Positions 8,880 to 17,282 of a DNA stretch of 64,000 nucleotides are shown piece after piece; position 1 is the stretch's first letter; each line of letters opens with the position of its first letter. This DNA comes from Streptomyces cellulosae (lineage in GTDB: Bacteria > Actinomycetota > Actinomycetes > Streptomycetales > Streptomycetaceae): contig NZ_JOEV01000041.1 in NCBI RefSeq assembly GCF_000721105.1, positions 5,535 through 69,534 of the forward strand. The letters run 5' to 3'. The position numbers and the translations under genes were made by a program. The notes under the pieces are model-generated. The model worked only from the letters and a program-made list of their open reading frames with translations. It made no database searches and was not told the DNA's origin.

Positions 8880-9087
8880 GGGACATCTCCTTCGACGGCT
8901 GCCTTCAGGAGACCGCATCCTCGGCCGGGTATCTCAGCGGGAACGCCATCCGTGTGAAGCCGACGCCCCAGCGGAGCAGCCCGAGGTGCGGGGCGGGCCG
9001 TAACGTGCGTCGGTTCCGGTGGTCGTCGCGGAAGGGGTGGCTCGCTGCCGTCGGCGTGCAGGACGCGTCCGGCACCCCCGCCAAGGC

Positions 9088-10596
9088 TCAGAAGCGTGGT
9101 GCCGGTGCCTTGCTCTCCACCAGGTCGGCCGCCTCCTGCTGGGTGGCGACCGAAGGCGGGGAGCCCGACAGGGGCTTGCGGGCCGTCTCCTTCATGCAGA
9201 CGACGGCGACGGTGCCGACCAGGGCCGCGGCCATGCCGTAGAACGCCGGCATCAGGTCGCTTCCGGTGGCCGAGATCAGCGCGGTGACCACCAGCGGGGT
9301 CGTACCGCCGAAGACGGAGGTGGAGAGGTTGTAACCGACGGACAGGGCGCCGTAGCGCACCTGGGTCGGGAAGAGGGCGGGGAGCGCCGCCGACATGGTG
9401 CCCAGCATGCACACCAGCGACAGGCCGAGCATCAGCATGCCGCACGACACGGCCACCAGGCTGCCCTGCCCGACCAGCAGGAACGCGGGGACGGACAGCA
9501 CGAGGAAGCCGAGCATCCCGGCCATCAGCAGGGGCTTGCGGCCCAGCCGGTCGGAGAGCCGGCCCACCTGGTTCACGACCAGCATCAGCACCACCATCGT
9601 GGCGATCAGCAGCAGCAGTCCGTGCGCCTCGGAATAGCCCATCTCGTCGGAGAGATACGTCGGCATGTACGACAGCAGCATGTAGTCGTTGATGTTGTAG
9701 CCGCCGACCAGGCAGACGCACAGGATCAGCGCCGGCCACTGCTCCCGGAAGACCGCCGCGAGGTCGCCCTTGCGGGCGGTCTCGACGCTGGACGCGGCCT
9801 CGGAGGCCCGGTGGACGGAGTCGTCCTCCAGCTTCCGGAAGGCCGGGGTCTCGTCCAGCCGCAACCGCAGGTAGAGGCCGACCAGTCCGATGGGCCCGGC
9901 CACCAGGAACGGCACCCGCCAGCCCCAGGACTCCATCTGGCTGTCACCGAGCACCGTCGTCAGGGCCGTCACCAGGCCCGCCGCGCCGACGTATCCGGCG
10001 AGCGTGCCCAGTTCGAGGAAGCTGCCGAAGAAGCCGCGGCGCCGGTCCGGCGCGTACTCGGCGATGAAGGTGGAGGCGCCCCCGTACTCACCGCCGGTCG
10101 AGAAGCCCTGGATCAGCCGGAAGAGGATCAGCAGGGCCGGCGCCCAGAAGCCGATCGCGGCGTAGGACGGGATCAGGCCGATGGCGAAGGTGCCGACGGC
10201 CATCAAGATCATGGTCAGGGCCAGAACCTTCTTGCGGCCGACCCGGTCCCCCATCGGCCCGAAGACCATGCCGCCGAGCGGACGGACCAGGAAGGAGACC
10301 GCGAAGGTCGCGAACGAGGACAGCAGTTGGACGGTGTCGTTCCCGGACGGGAAGAACACATGGCCGAGGGTGACGGCGAGGTAGCTGTAGATGCCGAAGT
10401 CGAACCACTCCATGGCATTGCCCAGGGAGGCCGCCTTCACCGCGCGTTTCACGGCCGCCTCGTCCGTGACGGTGATGTCCGTCCGCCGCAGGGGCGGGTT
10501 CCTGCGGCGTCGTACCGCCCTGAACAGGTTGCGGTGGCGTTTGACCGCCGCCGGGTCCGCGGGGTTCTCCAGGGGGTCGGGCTCACCGGCCGCCAT
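9088..10596 (-). CDS. MFS transporter, metabolite:H+ symporter (ProP/MHS) family
   Basis: 502 residues from ATG at 10596, which follows AAAGGAG. The hydrophilic N-terminus of ~60 residues precedes the MHS hallmark A-S-L-G-N-A-M-E-W-F-D-F-G-I-Y-S-Y. The next conserved parts are R-P-L-G-G-M-V-F-G-P-M-G-D-R-V-G-R-K-K, the G-G-E-Y-G-G-A motif, and the TM11 region. About 12 membrane segments. Members import proline/betaine, dicarboxylates or shikimate with protons; the substrate cannot be told from sequence. The reverse-direction open frame beginning at 10623 overlaps this gene's probable promoter. Confidence 0.9.
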   Translation of the reverse strand: MAAGEPDPLENPADPAAVKRHRNLFRAVRRRRNPPLRRTDITVTDEAAVKRAVKAASLGNAMEWFDFGIYSYLAVTLGHVFFPSGNDTVQLLSSFATFAVSFLVRPLGGMVFGPMGDRVGRKKVLALTMILMAVGTFAIGLIPSYAAIGFWAPALLILFRLIQGFSTGGEYGGASTFIAEYAPDRRRGFFGSFLELGTLAGYVGAAGLVTALTTVLGDSQMESWGWRVPFLVAGPIGLVGLYLRLRLDETPAFRKLEDDSVHRASEAASSVETARKGDLAAVFREQWPALILCVCLVGGYNINDYMLLSYMPTYLSDEMGYSEAHGLLLLIATMVVLMLVVNQVGRLSDRLGRKPLLMAGMLGFLVLSVPAFLLVGQGSLVAVSCGMLMLGLSLVCMLGTMSAALPALFPTQVRYGALSVGYNLSTSVFGGTTPLVVTALISATGSDLMPAFYGMAAALVGTVAVVCMKETARKPLSGSPPSVATQQEAADLVESKAPAPRF

Positions 10597-10622
10597 CGGG
10601 TGCTCCTTTCCGCCGTGCACGG

Positions 10623-11180
10623 GTGACGCGAGATCGGCTGCTCGCTCAGGCCCGGCGCAAACGGGACGCCTGGGGAGAGCGAGATCTGTCACGGTGTGTG
10701 GTCGCGGACCTACGGGAGCGCGGGGGCCGGTGGTGGCGCCGGGGCGTCGGACGCCGATCCCTGTCCGAGCGGATCGCGCTGCGCGGGCTGGGCGGCGTCG
10801 ACGCCGTCGTATGGGACGGCGATCCAGTGTGCGTACGGCCGGCGGCGACCCGTCCGCCCGTGGAGCGCCTCGGCCGTTTCTCCTGGGATCCGGTCGCGGA
10901 GGAGGTGACCGTGGACGAGGGACTGCACCTCCTGCCCGGGGTGTCACCGGACGACTTCCCGGGCAGCGCCGAGGAGTTCGCGCACGCAGTGGCACCCTCG
11001 GACACGCACCTGGTGCCGGCCGCGCTGCGGGGTACCGCCGCCGGGCACCCGCCGACCCTGCCGCTGTATCTGCGGGCCGCGGATGGCGCGCAGCGGCTGA
11101 TGGACCTGCGGGGCGCGGACGACGCGGCCGACGACATCGCCTTGCTCCTCGCCGCCCGCCGCACGACCCGACGGGCGTGA
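10623..11180 (+). CDS. hypothetical Arg-rich cytoplasmic protein
   Basis: 185 residues if translated from GTG at 10623; third-position GC bias supports this as a real coding frame. No signal peptide or membrane segment. The first ~45 residues are Arg-rich and may not be translated: the start lies only 26 bp from the divergent MFS start and would leave no room for a promoter, so a GTG near 10698 is an alternative. The C-terminal half contains F-S-W-D-P-V-A-E-E-V-T-V-D-E-G-L and D-D-I-A-L-L-L-A-A-R-R. I recognise no family. Confidence 0.5.
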   Translation: MTRDRLLAQARRKRDAWGERDLSRCVVADLRERGGRWWRRGVGRRSLSERIALRGLGGVDAVVWDGDPVCVRPAATRPPVERLGRFSWDPVAEEVTVDEGLHLLPGVSPDDFPGSAEEFAHAVAPSDTHLVPAALRGTAAGHPPTLPLYLRAADGAQRLMDLRGADDAADDIALLLAARRTTRRA

Positions 11181-11629
11181 CCGGGGCGGGCCCGAGCCCC
11201 GCCGCCGGACTCCGGTGATCCGCCCGACGAACGGTCCACACGAAGTCGCGAGCACCCGCCCAGGGTTGTCCGAGCGGGCGGCGACACTGTCGCACGACAC
11301 CGAGGCGCCCTCGCGGCGGCACGGCCGACGGGCCTCCCGTGAGGCGGCGGGCCTGCGCGCCCGGCAGCGCAGCCGGACCGGACCCCGCCGACAGAACCCC
11401 GGGCGCTCACCGGCACCAGGCGCCAAGTGCTCGCACACCACCGGAACACCTCACGGCGGCGCGTACGACCACGGCCGCTCCCTCCATCACGCGGTCCTGC
11501 GCGCCGGGCGGCGCACGCCGGACCGGACCTGTCGGCAGGGCCCGGGTGCCCTGCGCCGTTGGAGGATCGGGCCGTCACGGCGGGTCACGGCCCTCGCCTC
11601 AGGAGGCGCGGCAGTGTAGACATGGGCAC
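11181..11629. other. 449-bp leader region with imperfect internal repeats
   Basis: No convincing gene, although the plus frame is open from 11339. A stretch starting CCTGCGCGCC near 11351 recurs near 11499 with few changes and one extra base. Another starting GACAGAACCC near 11392 recurs inside the downstream gene near 11697 at about 75% identity over 36 bp. AGGAGG at 11601-11606 resembles a ribosome binding site but no in-frame start lies at the right distance. Confidence 0.45.
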
Positions 11630-14443
11630 ATGGTCCGACTCTTGGGTCGATCCGGGGCCCGGTCGACCCGTCGTCCCAGCGGTCCGCGCCCCCGACACGC
11701 GCCCGACCGCACGCCGGGGGTGCACAGGCACCGGGCGCGATCGGCGCCGGGTGGCCCGCCCGCCGGGCCGCGCGGCGCCGACGGGAGGTGGCGGGGACCG
11801 TCGTCGGGACTGCGGGCGGCGCTCAGCGGCCGCAGCGTCGCCGGACAGGTGTTCGTCCTGCAAGTGGTGATCGTGCTGCTGCTGGTGGTCGCCGCGGTGA
11901 CCGCGCTGGTGCTGCAGGCCCGGCGGGACAGCACCACCGAGGCCCGCAACCGCTCGGTCGCCGTCGCCGAGGCCTTCGCGAACGCGCCGGGCACCGTCGA
12001 GGCGCTGAGCGGACCCGACCCGACGGCGGCCCTGCAGCCCCGGGCCGAGGAGGCCCGGCTGGCCACGAAGGTCGACTTCATCGTCGTCATGAACACCGAC
12101 GGCATCCGCTACACCCATCCCAAGCCGGACCGCATCGGCAAGAAGTTCGTCGGCACCCTCGCACCGGCACTGGCCGGACACACCGTCACCGAGCAGATCG
12201 ACGGCACCATCGGCCCGCTCGTGCAGGCCGTGGTCCCGGTCAAGGCGGACGACGGCAAGGTCGTCGGTCTGGTGTCGGCGGGGATCACGACGGCGAACGT
12301 GGGCGGGGCCGCGAACCGGCAGATGCCACTGGTGCTGATCGCCGCCGCGGCCGGCCTCGCGCTGGCCACGGCGGGCACCGCCCTGGTGAGCCGGCGTCTG
12401 CTGCGCCAGACGCACGGCCTGGGCCCGCACGAGATGACAAGGATGTACGAGCACCACGACGCGGTGCTGCACGCCGTGCGGGAGGGCGTGCTGATCGTCG
12501 GTGACGACGGCACCCTGCTGCTGGCCAACGACGAGGCGCACCGGCTGCTCGACCTGCCCGCCGACGCCGAGGGCCGGCATGTGCGCGACCTCGCCCTCCC
12601 GGCGGACACGGCCGGTCTGCTGGCCTCCGGCCGGGTGGCCACCGACGAGGTGCGGTTGGTCAAGGACCGGCTGCTGGCGATCAACCAGCGGACCACCGAC
12701 AGCCAGGGCGGCCCGCCCGGCACGGTCGCCACCCTGCGGGACTCCACGGAGCTGCGGGCCCTGTCCGGCCGGGCGGAGGCCGCCCGGGAGCGCCTCAACA
12801 TGCTGTACGACGCCGGTGTGGCCATCGGGACCAGCCTGGACGTGACCCGGACCGCCGAGGAACTGGCGGAGCTGGCCGTGCCCCGGTTCGCGGACTTCGC
12901 CACCGTGGACCTGTTCGACGCGGTGCTCAGCGGCGGCCAGCCGGAGACGGCGAGGAGCCTGCGCCGTACGGCGATGAGCGGGATCCGCAAGGACGCGCCG
13001 CTGTATCCGGTGGGCGAGCGGATCAGGATCGTCGACGCCGCTCCGCAGGCCCGCAGCGTCGGCTCCGGGCAGGCCGTCGTCGAGCCGCGGCTGAGCGAGG
13101 CGACCGATTGGCAGGCGCAGGACCTCGAACGCTCCGCCCAGGTGGTGCGGTACGGCATCCACTCGCTGATCACGGTGCCGCTGCGGGCGGGCAGCCTGGT
13201 GCTCGGGGTGGCGAGCTTCTGGCGGTCGGAGAAACCCGAGCCGTTCGACACGGAGGAGGTGGCTCTCGCCGAGGAACTGGTGGCCCGGGCCGCCGTCTCC
13301 ATCGACAACGCGCGCCGCTACACCCGCGAGCACAGCATGGCGGTGACGCTGCAGCGCAGCCTGTTGCCGCGCACCCTGCCCGACCAGAACGCCCTGGAGA
13401 TCGCCTACCGGTACCTGCCCGCCCAGGCGGGTGTGGGCGGCGACTGGTTCGACGTGCTGCCGCTGTCCGGCGCCCGGGTGGCGCTGGTGGTGGGGGACGT
13501 CGTCGGGCACGGGCTGCACGCGGCGGCCACGATGGGGCGGCTGCGCACGGCGGTGCACAACTTCTCCGCCCTGGACCTCCCGCCGGAGGAACTGCTCTCC
13601 CTCCTGGACGAGTTGGTCTCCCGGATCGACCAGGACGAGACCGCGGACGGGACCCAGGAGGGCGCGAGCGCCCCGGTCACCGGCGCGACCTGCCTGTACG
13701 CCGTCTACGATCCGGCCTCCCGGCGGTGCACGGTCGCCCGCGCCGGTCATCCGCCGCCCGCTCTGATCCACCCCGACGGCAGCGTCGAGTTCCCCGACGT
13801 GCCGGCCGGTCCCCCGCTGGGGCTCGGCGGGCTGCCGTTCGAGACGGTCGACCTCGAACTCGCCGAGGGCAGCCGCCTGGTGCTCTACACGGACGGGCTC
13901 GTCGAGGACCGGGACCACGACATCGACGAGGGCCTGGAGCTGCTGCGGCAGGCGCTCGAGCGGGCCGGCGGCTCGCCCGAGGACACCTGCCGGACCGTTC
14001 TCGACTCGCGGCTGCCGGCCAAGCCCAGCGACGACATCGCGCTGCTCGTGGCCCGCACCCGGGCCCTGGCCGCCGACCGGGTCGCCGAGTGGCAGGTGCC
14101 GGGCGACCCCGCGGCCGTGTCCGAGGTCCGGGCCTCGGTGAGCCGTCGGCTGACCCAATGGGGCCTGGACGAGCTGACGTTCACCACCGAGCTGGTCCTG
14201 AGCGAACTCGTCACCAACGCGATCCGCTACGGCGGCGGCCCCATTCAGGTCCGGGTGCTGTACGACCGCACCCTGATATGCGAGGTCTTCGACAGCAGCA
14301 ACACCTCGCCCCGCCTGCGGTACGCGGCCACGACGGACGAGGGCGGACGCGGTCTCTTCCTGGTCGCCCAGCTCGCCGAGCGGTGGGGCACCCGGTACAC
14401 CCGGGAGGGCAAGGTCATCTGGGCGGAACAGCCGCTGCCCTGA
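11630..14443 (+). CDS. membrane sensor with Cache, PAS, GAF, SpoIIE-type PP2C phosphatase and HATPase domains
   Basis: 937 residues from ATG at 11630. TM1 is near residues 70-97, then an extracellular CitA/DcuS-like Cache domain (Y-T-H-P-x-P-D-R-I-G-K), then TM2 near 231-256. Inside follow PAS (~265-330), GAF (~390-560), a PP2C domain of the SpoIIE class starting G-G-D-W-F-D near 603 with V-V-G-D-V-V-G-H-G-L, and a C-terminal anti-sigma-type ATPase (S-E-L-V-T-N-A-I-R-Y near 853; G-G-R-G-L-F-L-V). Such proteins dephosphorylate anti-anti-sigma factors, tying an outside signal, probably a small carboxylate, to sigma-factor control. The start is uncertain because no ribosome site lies at correct distance; GTG near 11717 is an alternative. 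Confidence 0.85.
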   Translation: MVRLLGRSGARSTRRPSGPRPRHAPDRTPGVHRHRARSAPGGPPAGPRGADGRWRGPSSGLRAALSGRSVAGQVFVLQVVIVLLLVVAAVTALVLQARRDSTTEARNRSVAVAEAFANAPGTVEALSGPDPTAALQPRAEEARLATKVDFIVVMNTDGIRYTHPKPDRIGKKFVGTLAPALAGHTVTEQIDGTIGPLVQAVVPVKADDGKVVGLVSAGITTANVGGAANRQMPLVLIAAAAGLALATAGTALVSRRLLRQTHGLGPHEMTRMYEHHDAVLHAVREGVLIVGDDGTLLLANDEAHRLLDLPADAEGRHVRDLALPADTAGLLASGRVATDEVRLVKDRLLAINQRTTDSQGGPPGTVATLRDSTELRALSGRAEAARERLNMLYDAGVAIGTSLDVTRTAEELAELAVPRFADFATVDLFDAVLSGGQPETARSLRRTAMSGIRKDAPLYPVGERIRIVDAAPQARSVGSGQAVVEPRLSEATDWQAQDLERSAQVVRYGIHSLITVPLRAGSLVLGVASFWRSEKPEPFDTEEVALAEELVARAAVSIDNARRYTREHSMAVTLQRSLLPRTLPDQNALEIAYRYLPAQAGVGGDWFDVLPLSGARVALVVGDVVGHGLHAAATMGRLRTAVHNFSALDLPPEELLSLLDELVSRIDQDETADGTQEGASAPVTGATCLYAVYDPASRRCTVARAGHPPPALIHPDGSVEFPDVPAGPPLGLGGLPFETVDLELAEGSRLVLYTDGLVEDRDHDIDEGLELLRQALERAGGSPEDTCRTVLDSRLPAKPSDDIALLVARTRALAADRVAEWQVPGDPAAVSEVRASVSRRLTQWGLDELTFTTELVLSELVTNAIRYGGGPIQVRVLYDRTLICEVFDSSNTSPRLRYAATTDEGGRGLFLVAQLAERWGTRYTREGKVIWAEQPLP

Positions 14444-14507
14444 CCGAACATCTTTTCGTCGTTCTCCATCAAAATTCCTCCGAACGGGTGTCCACTGTCG
14501 CCAACCT

Positions 14508-14530
14508 CTGATAGGAAACCTTCCTATCAG
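14508..14530. promoter_or_regulatory. chitosanase operator palindrome
   Basis: A perfect 10-bp inverted repeat, CTGATAGGAA and TTCCTATCAG, separated by ACC. It lies 49 bp upstream of the chitosanase start in an AT-richer patch. Streptomycete chitosanase genes are known to carry a conserved palindromic operator bound by the ROK-family repressor CsnR; position and symmetry fit that role. That it is the CsnR site here is inference. Confidence 0.75.
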
Positions 14531-14579
14531 TGTGCGCGCACTGCCAACTCTCCACCCCCCACCCCCACTTGGAGCCTCT

Positions 14580-15419
14580 GTGAGACACCCCTCCAGCGAC
14601 CCGGCCCACCCCTCCGGCACCTCGCGCCGCACCGTCCTCGCCCTGCTCGGCGCATCCCTGGCCGCAGCACCTCTCCTGCGGCCCTCGCACGCCTCGGCGG
14701 CGGCGAGCTGCGCCGGACTCGACGACCCGGCGAAGAAGGAGATCGCCATGCGTCTGGTGTCGAGCGCGGAGAACTCCTCGCTCGACTGGAAGGCGCAGTA
14801 CAAGTACATCGAGGACATCGGCGACGGCCGCGGCTACACCGCCGGCATCATCGGCTTCTGCTCCGGCACCGGCGACATGCTCGACCTCGTGGAGCTCTAC
14901 ACCGACCGCAAGCCCGGCAACGTCCTGGCCAAGTACCTGCCCGCGCTGCGCGCGGTCGACGGCTCCGACTCGCACGCGGGCCTCGACCCGAACTTCCCCA
15001 AGGACTGGCGCAAGGCCGCCCAGGACACGGCCTTCCAGCAGGCGCAGAACGACGAGCGCGACCGCGTGTACTTCAACCCGGCCGTACGGCAGGGCAAGAC
15101 CGACGGGCTCGGGACACTGGGGCAGTTCGCGTACTACGACGCCATCGTCATGCACGGTGACGGCGACGACTCCACCAGCTTCCGCAACATCCGCAAGCGG
15201 GCCCTGAACAAGGCCAAGCCGCCGGCGCAGGGCGGCGACGAGGTGACCTACCTCAACGCCTTCCTCGACGCGCGCGTGTGGGCCATGAAGCAGGAGGAGG
15301 CCCACAGCGACACCAGCCGGGTCGACACCGAGCAGCGCGTCTTCCTGCGCAACGGCAACCTGTGCCTGAACACGCCGCTGAACTGGAAGGTGTACGGCGA
15401 CAGTTTCCACATCGGCTGA
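14580..15419 (+). CDS. csnA: GH46 chitosanase, Tat-exported
   Basis: 279 residues from GTG at 14580, with GGAG 5 nt upstream. The signal peptide has a twin-arginine core (S-R-R-T-V-L-A-L-L-G) and ends A-S-A-A-A, pointing to Tat export, as known for streptomycete chitosanase. The catalytic pair is Glu64 (S-S-A-E-N-S-S) and Asp82 (I-G-D-G-R-G-Y), spaced 18 residues apart exactly as Glu22/Asp40 in the N174 enzyme. The enzyme hydrolyses chitosan to glucosamine oligomers outside the cell. It is monocistronic: operator palindrome before, terminator after. Confidence 0.95.
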   Translation: MRHPSSDPAHPSGTSRRTVLALLGASLAAAPLLRPSHASAAASCAGLDDPAKKEIAMRLVSSAENSSLDWKAQYKYIEDIGDGRGYTAGIIGFCSGTGDMLDLVELYTDRKPGNVLAKYLPALRAVDGSDSHAGLDPNFPKDWRKAAQDTAFQQAQNDERDRVYFNPAVRQGKTDGLGTLGQFAYYDAIVMHGDGDDSTSFRNIRKRALNKAKPPAQGGDEVTYLNAFLDARVWAMKQEEAHSDTSRVDTEQRVFLRNGNLCLNTPLNWKVYGDSFHIG

Positions 15420-15439
15420 CCGGACCCGTGGCCGTCGTA

Positions 15440-15459
15440 CCGTACCGGGGGCGGTACGG
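15440..15459 (+). terminator. chitosanase terminator
   Basis: A perfect 8-bp stem CCGTACCG / CGGTACGG with a GGGG loop, 20 bp after the chitosanase stop. Confidence 0.7.
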
Positions 15460-15494
15460 CGGCCCGGGGAGACACTCGGGACATAAAGCCGGCT

Positions 15495-15556
15495 TATGAG
15501 CTCATAGACCGGACCCGCGTACCAACTAAGGCTTGCCTTAGCTTAGGCTTCCGATC
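15495..15556. promoter_or_regulatory. palindrome and iron-box-like sequence upstream of fprA
   Basis: TATGAGCTCATA at 15495-15506 is a perfect 12-bp palindrome. Further on, CTAAGGC-TT-GCCTTAG is a perfect inverted repeat at 15525-15540. It overlaps TTAGCTTAGGCT at 15538-15549, which matches 11 of 12 bases of the first part of the IdeR/DmdR consensus TTAGGTTAGGCTAACCTAA. The whole lies 36-97 bp upstream of the reductase start, the place for iron-dependent repression. No footprint evidence exists here. Confidence 0.5.
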
Positions 15557-15591
15557 GAGTCGATCCATCGCCGCTCGAAGGGAACCTGAAC

Positions 15592-16956
15592 ATGCCCCGC
15601 CCCCTGCGGGTAGCCATCGTCGGAGCCGGCCCCGCCGGGATCTACGCCGCCGACGCCCTGCTCAAGTCCGAGGTGGCCGCCGAACCCGGCGTGTCCATCG
15701 ACCTCTTCGAGCGGATGCCGGCCCCGTTCGGCCTCATCCGCTACGGCGTCGCACCCGACCACCCCCGCATCAAGGGCATCATCACCGCCCTCCACCAGGT
15801 GCTCGACAAGCCGCAGATCCGTCTCTTCGGCAACGTCGACTACCCGAGCGACATCAACCTGGACGACCTGCGCGCCTTCTACGACGCCGTGATCTTCTCC
15901 ACGGGCGCGACGGCCGACCGCGAGCTGTCCATACCGGGCGTCGAGCTCGACGGCTCCTACGGCGCCGCCGACTTCGTCTCCTGGTACGACGGCCACCCGG
16001 ACGTGCCGCGCACCTGGCCGCTGGAGGCCGAGAAGGTCGCCGTCCTCGGCGTCGGCAACGTCGCCCTCGACGTGGCGCGCGTTCTCGCCAAGACCGCGGA
16101 CGAGCTGCTGCCGACGGAGATCCCGCCGAACGTGTACGAGGGGCTCAAGGCCAACAAGGCCCTGGAGGTCCACGTGTTCGGCCGCCGTGGCCCGGCGCAG
16201 GCCAAGTTCAGCCCGATGGAGCTGCGGGAGCTGGACCACTCCCCCACCATCGAGGTCATCGTCGACCCCGAGGACATCGACTACGACGAGGGCTCGATCG
16301 AGACCCGGCGCGGCAACAAGCAGGCCGACATGGTCGCCAAGACCCTGGAGAACTGGGCCATCCGGGACGTCGGAGACCGCCCGCACAAGCTGTTCCTGCA
16401 CTTCTTCGAGTCGCCCACCGAGATCCTCGGCGAGGACGGCAAGGTCGTCGGGCTGCGCACCGAGCGCACCGCCCTGGACGGCACCGGCAACGTGAAGGGC
16501 ACCGGCGAGTTCAAGGACTGGGACGTCACCGCGGTCTACCGTGCGGTCGGCTACCTCTCCGACAAACTCCCCAAGCTGCCCTGGGACCTCGACTCGGGCA
16601 CGGTCCCGGACGAGGGCGGCCGGGTCATCCAGGAGAGCGGTGAGCACCTGCAGTCGACGTACGTCACCGGCTGGATCCGGCGCGGCCCGGTGGGTCTGAT
16701 CGGGCACACCAAGGGCGACGCCAACGAGACGGTGTCGAACCTGCTCGACGACTTCGCCGGCGGCCGTCTGCACACGCCCACCGCACCCGCCCCCGAGGCC
16801 GTGGAGGCGTTTCTCGCCGAGCGCGAGGTCCGTTTCACCACCTGGGACGGCTGGTACAGGCTGGACGCCGCCGAGAAGGCGCTGGGCGAGCTCCAGGGCC
16901 GCGAGCGCGTCAAGCTCGTCGAGCGTGAGGACATGCTCAGGGAGAGCGGCGCGTAG
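15592..16956 (+). CDS. fprA: ferredoxin/flavodoxin-NADP+ reductase, adrenodoxin reductase (FprA) type
   Basis: 454 residues, close to mycobacterial FprA. The N-terminal FAD fold starts V-A-I-V-G-A-G-P-A-G-I-Y, followed by the family hallmark P-A-P-F-G-L-I-R-Y-G-V-A-P-D-H. The NADP-binding loop is G-V-G-N-V-A-L-D-V-A-R near residues 155-165, and R-R-G-P-A-Q-A-K-F lies near 200. The C-terminal G-W-I-R-R-G-P-V-G-L-I-G motif closes the FAD site. It moves electrons from NADPH to ferredoxins, feeding P450s and Fe-S biogenesis. An iron-box-like sequence lies upstream and a strong terminator directly after, so it is probably monocistronic and may respond to iron. Confidence 0.93.
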   Translation: MPRPLRVAIVGAGPAGIYAADALLKSEVAAEPGVSIDLFERMPAPFGLIRYGVAPDHPRIKGIITALHQVLDKPQIRLFGNVDYPSDINLDDLRAFYDAVIFSTGATADRELSIPGVELDGSYGAADFVSWYDGHPDVPRTWPLEAEKVAVLGVGNVALDVARVLAKTADELLPTEIPPNVYEGLKANKALEVHVFGRRGPAQAKFSPMELRELDHSPTIEVIVDPEDIDYDEGSIETRRGNKQADMVAKTLENWAIRDVGDRPHKLFLHFFESPTEILGEDGKVVGLRTERTALDGTGNVKGTGEFKDWDVTAVYRAVGYLSDKLPKLPWDLDSGTVPDEGGRVIQESGEHLQSTYVTGWIRRGPVGLIGHTKGDANETVSNLLDDFAGGRLHTPTAPAPEAVEAFLAEREVRFTTWDGWYRLDAAEKALGELQGRERVKLVEREDMLRESGA

Positions 16957-16976
16957 CGCACCGAGCGGTGACACCG

Positions 16977-17005
16977 ACGGGTCCGGGGGGCGCCCCCGGG
17001 CCCGT
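16977..17005 (+). terminator. fprA terminator
   Basis: A 13-bp stem (16977-16989 with 16993-17005) with one G-T pair and a 3-nt loop, followed by TTCGTCGT. It lies 20 bp after the stop. Confidence 0.85.
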
Positions 17006-17020
17006 TCGTCGTCGCGAGGA

Positions 17021-17063
17021 GAACAGGGCCCGCCCCGATGCGGATGGTGGGCGAGCCCTGTTC
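17021..17063 (+). other. second hairpin in 326-bp fprA-lipoprotein gap
   Basis: Perfect 9-bp arms GAACAGGGC (17021-17029) and GCCCTGTTC (17055-17063), with a further inner CCGCC/GGTGG pairing. It might be a second terminator or part of the lipoprotein leader. The rest of 17006-17282 shows no gene. Confidence 0.45.
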
Positions 17064-17282
17064 GGTGAGCCATTGTGCGGGTGCGGTCGTGATCGGGGCA
17101 GGAGTGAACGGCTGTCGTCCGCAGTGGCGCTCGCGCACCCCCGGTGTTTGGCGCGCACCCCGTGTGCGGCGTCGGCCGGGGCTGGATCGTGGCCGAAACC
17201 CGGCGCATGCCGTACGGCGAGAAGGGCAATCGGCACGAGAAGACAGCAGAGCGTTACCTCCTGACTTGAGAGGGTGTGTGCC

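Noticed and set aside
11585..14818. 1077-codon minus-strand open frame
   Set aside because: Antisense shadow of the SpoIIE phosphatase gene.
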